Source: Limosilactobacillus frumenti DSM 13145
GTDB lineage: Bacteria; Bacillota; Bacilli; Lactobacillales; Lactobacillaceae
Direction: 5' to 3'
Assembly: GCF_001436045.1 (NCBI RefSeq)
Contig: NZ_AZER01000014.1
Location: 1 to 64,000 of the forward strand
Length of the DNA stretch: 64,000 nucleotides
The notes beneath the pieces were generated by a model. It saw only the letters and a program-made list of their open reading frames with translations, had not been told where the DNA came from and did not search any database. Of the stretch, positions 26,436 through 35,145 are shown piece after piece. Numbering within the stretch: position 1 is the first letter of the stretch; each line of letters begins with the position of its first letter. A program made the translations under genes and the position numbers.

Positions 26436-27167
26436 TTAAGATTCTTGATCAAGATTAACGAAGGTACTGTACTTCATGTATTTATAATGCACACGCATGT
26501 TGGATACTTCAAACGGTGTCCCATCGTCGAGAAAGAAGACCCCTTCCATGATGCCCACCGGTTCGGTTGGTTTTAGTTTTAATAAACGCTGATCTTCAAT
26601 CTTGGAGGGCGCAACGCTAATTGACATGAAGGATTTTGTGACCCGTTTGCCCTTAGCGTTCTCAAGATAATTAAAAATAGAACTTTTGACAATTGCTGGT
26701 GACAAAGTGGGCGTAATTTTAATTGGAATATAACCAGTTTCAATCATAAACGGCTGGTCATCCACTAATCGCAACCGACGAATTTTGTAAACGAAGTCAT
26801 TGTCATCCAAGAAAAGATCCTGCTGAAGGTCGGTACTAGCTGGTACCACTTGGTAATCAATCAAGCGAATACCTTGTTTATGGTTACCAAACTTAAAACT
26901 ATCCGTGACCCCAACGTTACTACCCTCATAGCGAAATAGTGAACGATTCTTAAGATAGAGCGGATTAATAAAGGTCCCTGAGCCACGCTTTTTAAAAATA
27001 ATTCCTTGCTGCGCGAGAACACCTAACGCCCGTTTAATTGAGCTCCGGCTAACTTGATAGCTAGTACTAAGGCTTCGTTCATCTGGTAACCGCATTCCTT
27101 GGTACTCATTTGCCAGAATCTTTTGTTTTATATCACGCATCACAGAGCGGTATACTAAATCTGCCAT
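26436..27167 (-). CDS. GntR/HutC-family regulator with UTRA ligand domain
   Basis: A 243-residue repressor type protein. Residues 1-70 are a winged HTH (LPDERSLSTSYQVSRSSIKR, then RGSGTFINP). Residues 85-240 are a UTRA domain, which binds small effectors such as sugar phosphates. Direct repeats CTAGTAATTAG and CTAGTATTAG (27182-27214) lie in its upstream region. Two copies of the TTGGTWCGWCC motif flank the neighbourhood and could be its targets. Confidence 0.9.
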   Translation of the reverse strand: MADLVYRSVMRDIKQKILANEYQGMRLPDERSLSTSYQVSRSSIKRALGVLAQQGIIFKKRGSGTFINPLYLKNRSLFRYEGSNVGVTDSFKFGNHKQGIRLIDYQVVPASTDLQQDLFLDDNDFVYKIRRLRLVDDQPFMIETGYIPIKITPTLSPAIVKSSIFNYLENAKGKRVTKSFMSISVAPSKIEDQRLLKLKPTEPVGIMEGVFFLDDGTPFEVSNMRVHYKYMKYSTFVNLDQES

Positions 27168-27181
27168 GTTTTATACTCCCT

Positions 27182-27214
27182 CTAGTAATTAGTCACTATT
27201 AATTCTAGTATTAG
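27182..27214. promoter_or_regulatory. Direct repeats upstream of the GntR gene
   Basis: CTAGTAATTAG (27182-27192) and CTAGTATTAG (27205-27214) begin 23 bp apart, close to two helical turns, and could be an autoregulatory site. Confidence 0.3.
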
Positions 27215-27251
27215 TATAACAGACCTATTTTAAATTGGGACCTTTTTCAAA

Positions 27252-27276
27252 AAAATTGGTTCGTCCCAGAATAAAA
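27252..27276. promoter_or_regulatory. Putative operator, copy 2 of a shared motif
   Basis: AAAATTGGTTCGTCCCAGAA matches copy 1 at 25146 at most positions. It lies 15-25 nt upstream of the YbaK start and in the GntR upstream region, where a repressor could block transcription or initiation. Confidence 0.4.
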
Positions 27277-27291
27277 AAGGAGCATGTAATA

Positions 27292-27801
27292 ATGAGTAAG
27301 AAAAGCAAAAAGGGTAAGTTAAAAAAGACTCAAGTAGAACAAATTCTGGATAAGAATAAAGTGCCATACGAACAAGCACTTTTCCCTACTCACCAAGATG
27401 GTGACGTGCAAACAATGAGTGTTGATCATACTGGGATTGATGAACACTATATTTACAAGACCTTAGTACTGTCTGGTAACGTCACTGGTCCATTAGTTGG
27501 TGTCGTTCCTGTAGACACTCACTTAGATGAGAAGAAGCTGGCGAAAGTTTCTGGCAACAAGAAAGTTAACATGATTCCATTGAAGAAACTGGTTAAAACC
27601 ACCGGGTACGTTCATGGGGCCAATACCCCTGTCGGCATTTATGAAAAGCACCAGTTCCCCATTTTCATTTCAGAAACTGCTCACCAACAAGGCAAAATTT
27701 ATGTTTCTTCTGGCAAAATTGGCCGTTCTGTCAAAATCAATGCTGACGACCTGGCCCAACTAGTTCATGCTAAGTTTGCTGACCTCGAGCAACATGAATA
27801 A
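27292..27801 (+). CDS. ybaK: Cys-tRNA(Pro) deacylase, YbaK/EbsC family
   Basis: A 169-residue protein with a lysine-rich N-terminal extension, then the YbaK fold (KTLVLSG, VGVVPVDTHLD, and the conserved lysine region KLAKVSGNKKV). YbaK removes Cys wrongly loaded on tRNA(Pro). The ATG at 27292 has the SD AAAGGAG. The stop overlaps the start of the next gene by 8 nt. Confidence 0.9.
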   Translation: MSKKSKKGKLKKTQVEQILDKNKVPYEQALFPTHQDGDVQTMSVDHTGIDEHYIYKTLVLSGNVTGPLVGVVPVDTHLDEKKLAKVSGNKKVNMIPLKKLVKTTGYVHGANTPVGIYEKHQFPIFISETAHQQGKIYVSSGKIGRSVKINADDLAQLVHAKFADLEQHE

Positions 27802-28522
27802 TTACCTCTTTTTTCTGGAACAGGTTGGCGAATATGTCATTCTAATTCCAGCTTTACTTGGCACATGTTTATCGTTAACGGGGCGCCAAGCTAAGCTAAG
27901 AGTTGTCGAACTGTGGGGTCCCCGGCTACAAGCGCTAATTGGTGGAATTGGTGTGATCATTCATGAACTGAGTCACCTAATCGTTGCCCTCATCTTTGGC
28001 CACCATATCAATCATGTCACCCTTCTTCATATTCCGAATCCGCGTGACCCCAGTGATACTGGTCTAGGAGTCGTCAATCATGCCTGGAATAACCACAACT
28101 GGTACCAAAAAATGGGTAACTTTTTTATCGGCATTGCCCCTTTATTGGGATGCACATTGGTCCTCTGGGTAATTACCAACTGGTTGTGTCCTTTTCTGCT
28201 AGTCGATCTAGCTTTACCAACATATGGATCTGCTCCTGTAAGTTGGTGGCGATTATTATTATGGTTATTTCTTACTTTTAACATCAGCGTTGGGGGATTT
28301 GACCTCAGTGGCGCCGACTTTCATAATTCACTGATGGGCGTCGGAACGTTGATTATCGTAATTTTATTTATAACTTTGGCGCTAGCTATTACCATGAATC
28401 CACAGTCATTTCACACCCAATTAATAGCAACTATGAAGACCGTCTACCTGATTATGGCTTTTTCGTTAGCTTGTAATTTAGGGTGGATTGGGTTGTTGGC
28501 AATAGTGAAGCACTACCGTTAA
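27794..28522 (+). CDS. Integral membrane protein with HExxH motif
   Basis: A 242-residue protein with about six membrane helices. An HExxH motif (IIHELSHLIVALIFG) is placed inside an early helix, as in membrane-embedded zinc metalloproteases (M50/site-2-protease style). A second zinc ligand is not certain; the SGADFHNS segment near residue 180 could contribute. The start overlaps the end of ybaK, so the two are translationally linked. Function is an inference from the motif. Confidence 0.65.
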   Translation: MNNYLFFLEQVGEYVILIPALLGTCLSLTGRQAKLRVVELWGPRLQALIGGIGVIIHELSHLIVALIFGHHINHVTLLHIPNPRDPSDTGLGVVNHAWNNHNWYQKMGNFFIGIAPLLGCTLVLWVITNWLCPFLLVDLALPTYGSAPVSWWRLLLWLFLTFNISVGGFDLSGADFHNSLMGVGTLIIVILFITLALAITMNPQSFHTQLIATMKTVYLIMAFSLACNLGWIGLLAIVKHYR

Positions 28523-28606
28523 TTATTCATTGATCGTCTAATTAAACAAGTTTAAACTATAAATGTAACAATAATGTTTAATGTTAAATGAAAGGTTCTG
28601 AATTTC

Positions 28607-30043
28607 ATGAAGAAAAATCTATCAGCCTGCACCACGGTTTTGGTTGGTAAAGAAGCAACCATTGATGGCTCAACCATGGCTGCCCGAAACGATGATACTT
28701 TTGGGCCCCTGAACCCAACTCGTTTTGTAACTTATCCGGCTTATCATAACCACCCTAACCAGGTAAAGGCATACCTCAACAAGTGTGTCGTTGATCGGCC
28801 AGCTGATGGTTATCGTTACCAAGGCACGCCGAATGTCAATTACAAGACCGAAGGAACCTTCGACGAAAGTGGTTTCAACGAAAAGAACGTCGGGATGAGT
28901 GCCACCGAAAGTGTTTACGCTAACGAACGGGTTTTAGCCTGTGATCCCTTAAACACGGAAACTGGCATTAATGAAGACCTAATCGTGGCTGCTACCCTGC
29001 CATTCATCGACAGTGCCCGCGATGGGGTTCGTTACTTAGGCTCATTAATTACCAAGTACGGTTCCGCTGAAGGTAATGGGGTGATCTTCTCAGATAAGAA
29101 TGATGTCTGGTACATGGAAATCGTTACTGGTCACCACTGGGTTGCTGAACGGATCCCTGATGATGCTTACGCTGTCACCGGTAACCGGGTTGCTATCCAA
29201 CAAGTTGACTTTGACGACCCCGACAACTTTATGTGGTCAGATGGTATTCAAGACTTTGTCACCAAAAATAATCTGAACCCAGACAAGCATGGCTGGGATT
29301 TCCGTCACATTTTTGGGACGGCGGACGTCTTTGACCAGCACTACAACACCCCACGGCAATGGTATGGTCACAAGTTGATGAACCCAAGTATTGAAATGGA
29401 TCCACTAGACTTCGATTTGCCATTTATTATGCGGACAAATAAAAAGATTACCCTGGTTGATGTCCAAAAGATTTTGAGTAGTCACTATCAAGGTACCCCT
29501 TATGATCCGCTGGGCCATGATGGTGATGAACAAACCCGTCACCTCTTCCGACCAATTTCTCTGAACCGGACGCAGAACTCCCACGTTCTTCAGGTCCGTC
29601 CAGACTTACCAGAAGCTGCTTCAACCATTATGTGGATGAGCTGGGGAGTGCCAACCTTCACTCCATACGTACCATTCTTCGGTAATGCCGATGATGTCGA
29701 TGTTAGTTATCGGGAAACACCTAAGGAATTGAACATGGACCTGAAGAGTGCCTACTGGATGTACCGCGCACTCTCAATGATCGTTGAATCCCACCATGCG
29801 GAATTTGCCCAGGATGACCTCAACTATCTGAAAGACTCTCGGGAATACTTCTACCGGTGGGTAAATGAAGTAGCTCCGAAAGTTGACGGCATGAACGATA
29901 AAGATGCCTGCGCATACTTAAGTGATCAAACTCACCAAATGGTGGCTGAAATGGCCAAACGGACCAAGAAGTTGATGAGTCAATTAATTATGAAGGGGCT
30001 CAGCCTCTCTAAGCTAACCTTTATTATGGATAAGAATTTATAA
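28607..30043 (+). CDS. pepD: C69-family dipeptidase (PepD)
   Basis: A 478-residue Ntn-hydrolase type dipeptidase. The conserved N-terminal Cys is in LSACTTVLVGKEAT, followed by DGSTMAARNDD and the ATLPFIDSARDGV region. Family members release amino acids from a broad range of dipeptides in the cytoplasm. Length is normal for PepD of lactobacilli. An AAAGG SD precedes the ATG. Confidence 0.93.
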   Translation: MKKNLSACTTVLVGKEATIDGSTMAARNDDTFGPLNPTRFVTYPAYHNHPNQVKAYLNKCVVDRPADGYRYQGTPNVNYKTEGTFDESGFNEKNVGMSATESVYANERVLACDPLNTETGINEDLIVAATLPFIDSARDGVRYLGSLITKYGSAEGNGVIFSDKNDVWYMEIVTGHHWVAERIPDDAYAVTGNRVAIQQVDFDDPDNFMWSDGIQDFVTKNNLNPDKHGWDFRHIFGTADVFDQHYNTPRQWYGHKLMNPSIEMDPLDFDLPFIMRTNKKITLVDVQKILSSHYQGTPYDPLGHDGDEQTRHLFRPISLNRTQNSHVLQVRPDLPEAASTIMWMSWGVPTFTPYVPFFGNADDVDVSYRETPKELNMDLKSAYWMYRALSMIVESHHAEFAQDDLNYLKDSREYFYRWVNEVAPKVDGMNDKDACAYLSDQTHQMVAEMAKRTKKLMSQLIMKGLSLSKLTFIMDKNL

Positions 30044-30058
30044 TTACCGTTTGATTTT

Positions 30059-30108
30059 AAGATCCCAGTCAGCGCTTTCATTCTAGTGTTGACTGGGATC
30101 TTTTTCGT
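30059..30108 (+). terminator. Intrinsic terminator of pepD
   Basis: AGATCCCAGTCA and TGACTGGGATCT form a 12-bp stem followed by TTTTT. Confidence 0.9.
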
Positions 30109-30244
30109 TTGTAACAAAATAGCAAACAGTATATTTTCTAAAAATTCCTTAAGTCCTTGTCTTTACGGAACTTGACTCTTTTCAGCGTGATAATTAGCTT
30201 GGTATAATCTTCTTACCTAAAATTCAGTATCAAAGGAGGCTGCT

Positions 30245-30619
30245 ATGTTAAAAGAATTTAAGAACTTTATTGCTCGCGGTAATGTGATTGATCTTGCCGT
30301 TGGGATCATTGTCGGGAGTGCTTTCACTGCAATTGTTAAGGCGCTGGTTAATGACCTGCTAAACCCTTTTATTGGATTGTTTCTCGGTAAAATTAACCTC
30401 TCCAATATCGTCTGGACAATTGGTGACGCTCAATTCAAGGTTGGTTCATTTCTTAATGCCGTCATCAACTTTTTGATCATTTCATTTGTAGTTTTCTTAT
30501 TAGTAAAAGCGATTAACAGTTTCCACCATAAACAAGAACAGCCCCAACCAGAAGAACCCAGCAAAGAAGAAAAATACCTGGCAGAAATTGTTCAGTTACT
30601 AAAAAATAACGAAAAATAA
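30245..30619 (+). CDS. mscL: Large-conductance mechanosensitive channel MscL
   Basis: A 124-residue channel subunit with two membrane helices; it opens on hypo-osmotic shock. The N-terminal [20 protein letters not shown] motif and pore-lining VGIIVGSAF are intact, and the charged C-terminal helix ([14 protein letters not shown]) is present. CAAAGGAGG gives a strong SD. Its terminator has been interrupted by an IS element. Confidence 0.96.
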   Translation: MLKEFKNFIARGNVIDLAVGIIVGSAFTAIVKALVNDLLNPFIGLFLGKINLSNIVWTIGDAQFKVGSFLNAVINFLIISFVVFLLVKAINSFHHKQEQPQPEEPSKEEKYLAEIVQLLKNNEK

Positions 30620-30641
30620 AAGTGGCCCAACGCAAAACTGC

Positions 30642-30645
30642 GTTG
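30642..30645. repeat. Target-site duplication GTTG, left copy
   Basis: GTTG directly precedes the IS terminus TGAAGTGAACCCC; the same four bases follow the other end at 32107-32110. Confidence 0.8.
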
Positions 30646-30676
30646 TGAAGTGAACCCCATAAGTTGGACACTTTAA

Positions 30677-31610
30677 TTAGGCCACTTTTCCTAAGGCAAG
30701 ATTTCGATATTCAATCGGAGTCTTGCCTTTTAATTTATGCTTGATTCTTTCCTGATTGTAGTAGCTTATCCACTCCTTCATTGCTTTAATTAACTCTCGC
30801 TTAGTTTTATAGTGTTGCTCGTAATATAGTTCCACTTTCATCGTGTGGAAGAAACTTTCCATTGGCGCGTTATCTAGACAGGTTGCTCGCCGTGACATGC
30901 TTTGAAAAATGTGATGTTTTTTCAACGTGTGGCACCATATAGAGGTTTGATACTGAATCCCTTGATCACTATGAACGGTCATGCGGTAGTTAAGTGCCGG
31001 GCGCTGCTTAATTAACTCCGTTAATGGCTTCATCACAAAGTCAGTGGTAGGGTGCTCACTGATATTAAAGCTAACAATTTCGTCGGTACAAAGATCCTTA
31101 ATCGGTGACAGATAAACTCGTTCATTTTGGCCCATATTACCGTATCGAAACTCACTCACATCAGTTACCATCTTTTGGTATGGCCGATCAGTCTTAAAGT
31201 GACGATGTAATCGATTCTTAGTCTTCTTACCTTGGGGGCCAATTGATGAATCATATTTCCGTGTTTGTCGGTTGTACATTCGTGATAACAGCCCATGTTC
31301 ACGCATTAACCGATTAACTTGCTTGTGATTAACTTTAATTCCACGGCGGTGTAGTTCATCGGTCACGGTCCGATAACCATAACCAGGATTATGTTGTTTA
31401 ATCTCTTTAATGGTTTGGAGTAACGCCTGGTTATCTTTAGCTTCATGGCGATGCGCTTGATAATAAAACGTACTTCGCTTGATGGTGGTATATGGTAATA
31501 TCTCCGTTAAGCTAAATCCAAATTCGTGCCTTAGTTCTTGGATGATTCGGTATTCTTCTTTGACTGTCCGCGGCGTTGAACTAAGGCCTTGAGTTTTTTT
31601 TAATATTCAT
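30677..31610 (-). pseudogene. IS3-family transposase OrfB, frame broken at an A8 tract near its start
   Basis: The catalytic integrase part is complete: D in MVTDVSEFRYG, D in VHSDQGIQY and E in PMESFFHTMK, a typical DDE order. The frame stays open up to 31606 but has no ATG, GTG or TTG until codon 81 (31366). An ATG at 31610 that overlaps the orfA stop would give a normal MNIKKTQG start only if the A8 tract at 31594-31601 had seven A. So this copy has either lost orfB expression through one extra A, or uses slippage at the tract. Confidence 0.65.
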
Positions 31611-32055
31611 TCTCAACTTTCAATGCCCGATTTTCCGCTTTTAAACGTTGTAACTCTGATAATTGCTTACTAGCTTGTCGATTATGGTTAGTATTCATAT
31701 GTCTTGCCCGTCCTCTTCTGGTAAACAAGGCCTGAGTGCCACCTTGATCGAACTTCTTTTGCCAGTTAGCTATTGTTCCGGTATTACTAATGTCAAAATG
31801 AAGCGCTGCTTGGGAGTACGAAGCCTTGTGTTGTTTTTTCCAGTTTAAGACACTTAGTTTAAATTCACCAGAGTAATCATATTTGGGCTGACGAAGCTCG
31901 AGACCTTTAGCCCCATATTTACGGTAACGAGCTATCCACATTCGAACATTATCATCATTCTTTATCCCCAATTGCCGTGCCACCGTGGTTGAACCTACAC
32001 CCGCTAAATATAGTTGGACAGCTTTCAACTTGGTATCAAAATTAAATTTAGTCAT
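31600..32055 (-). CDS. IS3-family transposase OrfA (DNA-binding subunit)
   Basis: A 151-residue protein with two helix-turn-helix regions (YLAGVGSTTVARQLGIKNDDN and SYSQAALHFDISNTGTIANW) and a C-terminal leucine-zipper-like coiled coil (ELQRLKAENRALKVENEY). It binds the IS ends and, when joined to OrfB, forms the active transposase. It ends with TAA immediately before the A8 tract. Confidence 0.9.
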   Translation of the reverse strand: MTKFNFDTKLKAVQLYLAGVGSTTVARQLGIKNDDNVRMWIARYRKYGAKGLELRQPKYDYSGEFKLSVLNWKKQHKASYSQAALHFDISNTGTIANWQKKFDQGGTQALFTRRGRARHMNTNHNRQASKQLSELQRLKAENRALKVENEY

Positions 32056-32106
32056 AGTAAAACCCCCATAGTTGGATTATTTGTCCAACTATGGGGGTTC
32101 ACTTCA

Positions 32107-32110
32107 GTTG
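32107..32110. repeat. Target-site duplication GTTG, right copy
   Basis: This copy follows the IS right terminus; see the matching left copy. The pair indicates a simple insertion that has not been rearranged since. Confidence 0.8.
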
Positions 32111-32125
32111 AACCACTTTTCAATT

Positions 32126-33049
32126 TCATGCCAACCAGAAACAAGCAACAAGTAAAAATATTGCACCGACAATTGTCCCGAGCAGGATATACAGTCGTTC
32201 ACGACCAATCGCATGACCATAACGATAATCATTATCATAATAATGCATGGCCCCCATTGCTAGTTGGCTTACTCCCTGGAGTAGCCAAGATGTAACAAAG
32301 GCACCGCTGATCAAGTCAGGTTTACTGTCCATTAATCGAAAGATTATCGTATCCAAGCCAAAGAAGAGGACTGTCACACTGGCAATGAGGTTAATGCCAA
32401 CAATGCATTGGTAAATGCCGCTGCGTTGCACAAAGCCTGTCGAAAAAATCAATGGTAAGTGAATAAGTTCTGCCCACAAGCCGACAACAATCACAGCAGC
32501 AACAATGAATGCCATTAGCCAGCGACTACCACCTTGAATTACTAATAGTGGATAACATAATAGTCCCTGACAAAAAAGGTTAATTGTCCCGAGCCAAATC
32601 ATAAACTCCTGCTTAGGTGGAAATGGAATGTAACGGGAAGTGACCGCAAAAAAGTTGCCCACCAAGCCCTTTGTTCCTGCTAATAAAATAAAGATGAGGT
32701 TCCACACTGTAACCGTGGTCGGTAAAAGAACCACTGACGGATGGCTCCATGATAGAACTAACAAACAGATAATGATTAAGGCCTGAAAAATGGACAAGCC
32801 GCGGTACAATGAAGTCCTCACAATTGCGGGATTTTGTTGGTAGGTAAGGATCAGGTTATATACGTCAGCGATCAGGATTACGCCTGAGAAGATTAAAACT
32901 GATTCAACCATTTGACTACCAACATGGACCGGTCCATTGACTATCTGGTAGATCGTCATTAAATTCAACCACCCCACTATCCAGGTCAATGCCAGAACTG
33001 GTTCAATAATAAGTGGTTGCCATTTCATTAGCTGTTTCATGTGGAACAT
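32126..33049 (-). CDS. Hypothetical multi-span membrane protein (307 aa)
   Basis: The protein is almost wholly hydrophobic with about eight helices and short loops. Charged residues are concentrated in a loop near PPKQEF and in the DYRYGHAIGRERL region. No transporter motif is recognised. It converges with mscL, and the IS inserted into the terminator between them. An alternative start at MKQLMKW is possible. Confidence 0.7.
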   Translation of the reverse strand: MFHMKQLMKWQPLIIEPVLALTWIVGWLNLMTIYQIVNGPVHVGSQMVESVLIFSGVILIADVYNLILTYQQNPAIVRTSLYRGLSIFQALIIICLLVLSWSHPSVVLLPTTVTVWNLIFILLAGTKGLVGNFFAVTSRYIPFPPKQEFMIWLGTINLFCQGLLCYPLLVIQGGSRWLMAFIVAAVIVVGLWAELIHLPLIFSTGFVQRSGIYQCIVGINLIASVTVLFFGLDTIIFRLMDSKPDLISGAFVTSWLLQGVSQLAMGAMHYYDNDYRYGHAIGRERLYILLGTIVGAIFLLVACFWLA

Positions 33050-33150
33050 CCATCCTTTCTGCTAGTAATTATGATACTCCTTCCTGACCCGCTGTTCATT
33101 CCATAATCTGCTAAAATGGGAGTAGTTATATATTGAGAGGACTGACTTTC

Positions 33151-33987
33151 ATGATTATGCCAATGCTAGGACTAAAGGGAAGTAGCGCTCGCCAACAAAT
33201 CGACGACCGTTTGCAATACCATCCCCAGGTTTATGAATTTTATACTAACGCGGCCGACTTTACACCAGATGGAATTGCCCACTTAGATAATGCGGTCCAG
33301 TACGTACAGTCTAAGGGAATTAAACATATTGTTATTCATCATCCAATGGTCTATAAGCAATGGCATTCTGAAGTAGTAGCGCCAGAAAGTTCCTACCCTG
33401 ACTTATATCGTTTTATTGAAGAAAGCACCGCCGCACTGCTAAAAATTGCGGATCGACGGAACATTCAGATCTTGGTTCACGGTGGCTACTCTGGTGATGA
33501 AGTGGAAGAAATGATCGCCCACTACTCAAGCCTCCACGATGCCCGGCAAGCTGTATACAAGCGGCTCGACCGTTTTGCCAAAGAAGGTGGCAACCATATT
33601 ATGTTTGAAAATTCTATTGCTAGGGTCTTTGCATACGGCGATCCTGAGCAAGAAGATGAGATCTTAAGTCATCATTACCGGCTAGCTTTTGATACTTCCC
33701 ATTGCTTCATCGAAATGCATGGAGATAACCAGGCTTTGCAAAAGTCACTGGAGCATCTCAAGTCGTCAGTTGTCCACTACCATCTTGTCGATTCAATGGG
33801 CTTAACTCACGATAGTCTCCAATTAGGCACTGGTAAGATCGACTGGGCATCTGTCCTAAAGCGGCTTAATCCAGATGCCACCAGCATTTATGAAATTAAC
33901 TTACATGACCAAGAAAACTGTAAAGAACAGGTTGCTTCTCACCGTTACTTGACCGCTATCGCCAAACAAATCCAACAAGGAGACTAA
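33151..33987 (+). CDS. Sugar phosphate isomerase/epimerase-like TIM-barrel protein
   Basis: A 278-residue protein of the xylose-isomerase-like TIM-barrel superfamily (AP endonuclease 2 group). Likely metal ligands include H in IVIHHP, H in ILVHGGY, E in MFENSIA, D and H in FDTSHCF, H in VVHYHLVDS and E in YEINLHD. The reaction is unknown. The ATG at 33151 has the SD GAGAGGA. The AI-2E transporter gene follows 3 nt after the stop, so the two are coupled. Confidence 0.8.
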   Translation: MIMPMLGLKGSSARQQIDDRLQYHPQVYEFYTNAADFTPDGIAHLDNAVQYVQSKGIKHIVIHHPMVYKQWHSEVVAPESSYPDLYRFIEESTAALLKIADRRNIQILVHGGYSGDEVEEMIAHYSSLHDARQAVYKRLDRFAKEGGNHIMFENSIARVFAYGDPEQEDEILSHHYRLAFDTSHCFIEMHGDNQALQKSLEHLKSSVVHYHLVDSMGLTHDSLQLGTGKIDWASVLKRLNPDATSIYEINLHDQENCKEQVASHRYLTAIAKQIQQGD

Positions 33988-33990
33988 CTT

Positions 33991-35094
33991 TTGAAAATTA
34001 AAATTCGTCAACGACACTGGTCTTTAGCCATTGTTGCCTTTCTACTTTATCTTCTAATTCATTATTGGCCGGTAATTGCTAAACTGTTTCACTCGGTCTT
34101 CTCAGCTGCTGTGCCGTTATTAATCGGTTGTGTTATTGCTTATATTGTTAATTTGCTACTCAAGCAGTACGAGCATGGTTATACAAAAATATTCAAAGGC
34201 CACCGTCGGGCACAAAAATTTAAGCGTCCAGTCGCAATTGTTCTGGCGTACCTTTCAATTATTATCATTATTGCCGTTGTATTGGCAATCGTTGTCCCAC
34301 AGCTAATTTCTTGTATTAAATTATTACTAGCTAATCATAGTCGGGTTATTAATAAGTTCATTACTGCAATCCAACAAAACAGTGACTTGAACGCTATCTT
34401 TGGTAATTTCCACCCGAGCCAGATTAAGTGGAACCAAATCGGTAAATACATTGCCACTGGCTTTGGGGGTACTCTCAAGATGGTTGCTTCTACCGCATCG
34501 TCGGTCGCCTCAGTCCTGGCAACAACGGTGATCGCAATCTTCTTCTCCATTTATCTTTTAATCTATAAGGAGAAATTAGGTCGCCAATGCACCCGGGTAC
34601 TCAAGACTTACTTACCAAAGTTTTATGACAAGACAATGTATGTTATCCGGACATTTGATGACAGCTACAGCAGTTACATTGTTGGTCAATGCAAAGATGC
34701 CTGTTTGCTAGGGATCGCTTGTTTTATTGGAATGGCCGTCCTCCGTTTACCATATGCTTCCATGATTGGGGCGGTAACGGCAATTACGGCTTTGATTCCG
34801 ATCATCGGGGCTATTCTGGGTGCCAGTGTTGGGGTCGTCATTATTTTTGCGATCTCGCCCATCAAAGCTGGTATTTTCCTAATTTTCATTATTTTGCTCC
34901 AACAATTAGATAATCGGGTTACCTACCCGCTCGTTGTTGGTAAATCAATTGGCCTCCCCAGCGTCTGGGTATTTGCCGCAGTTATTATCGGCGGTGGCAT
35001 TTATGGAATTCTGGGAATGATGTTTACTGTCCCCTTGTTTGCAGCAATTTATAAATTGATTGCCAATGACGTTGATCGTCGTCAAACTGCATAA
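33991..35094 (+). CDS. AI-2E family transporter
   Basis: A 367-residue membrane protein with about eight helices, including the family-typical long central soluble part and the C-terminal LIPIIGAILGASVGVV and IGLPSVWVFAAVIIGGGIYG segments. The family includes TqsA-like exporters and Na+/H+ antiporter members; substrate is not readable. Starts with TTG after CAAGGAGA, directly behind the TIM-barrel gene. Confidence 0.88.
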   Translation: MKIKIRQRHWSLAIVAFLLYLLIHYWPVIAKLFHSVFSAAVPLLIGCVIAYIVNLLLKQYEHGYTKIFKGHRRAQKFKRPVAIVLAYLSIIIIIAVVLAIVVPQLISCIKLLLANHSRVINKFITAIQQNSDLNAIFGNFHPSQIKWNQIGKYIATGFGGTLKMVASTASSVASVLATTVIAIFFSIYLLIYKEKLGRQCTRVLKTYLPKFYDKTMYVIRTFDDSYSSYIVGQCKDACLLGIACFIGMAVLRLPYASMIGAVTAITALIPIIGAILGASVGVVIIFAISPIKAGIFLIFIILLQQLDNRVTYPLVVGKSIGLPSVWVFAAVIIGGGIYGILGMMFTVPLFAAIYKLIANDVDRRQTA

Positions 35095-35099
35095 AGCAA

Positions 35100-35133
35100 A
35101 AATCCTCCTCACGGTTTCACCGCGGGGAGGATT
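35100..35133. terminator. Bidirectional intrinsic terminator
   Basis: AATCCTCC and GGAGGATT pair with inner CGG/CCG pairing, between converging genes. Confidence 0.85.
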
Positions 35134-35145
35134 AGTATTTGAAAC

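Larger units (their letters stand above)
30646..32106 (-). mobile_element. Complete IS3-family (IS150-like) insertion sequence, 1461 bp
   Basis: Terminal inverted repeats TGAAGTGAACCCC(C)ATAGTTGGACA bound the element, with a 4-bp direct repeat GTTG on both sides. Two genes in transposition order (orfA, orfB) are read on the minus strand. A diverged copy of the same family begins the window. The orfA/orfB junction shows an A8 tract that breaks the expected orfB start frame. Confidence 0.92.
30616..32121. terminator. mscL terminator, split by an insertion sequence
   Basis: The left part AAAAGTGGCCCAACGC... with TGCGTTG remains at 30619-30645, and the right arm ...CCACTTTT at 32113-32120. Joining the flanks and removing one GTTG copy restores a two-part stem (AAAAGTGG/CCACTTTT and CAACGCA/TGCGTTG around AAAC). 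In the present state the left arm AAAAGTGGCC can pair with GGCCACTTTT at 30681-30690 inside the IS. Confidence 0.8.

Noticed and set aside
31366-31606. OrfB starting at the GTG at 31366
   Set aside because: This would remove the first about 80 codons of a conserved transposase region that are open in the same frame.
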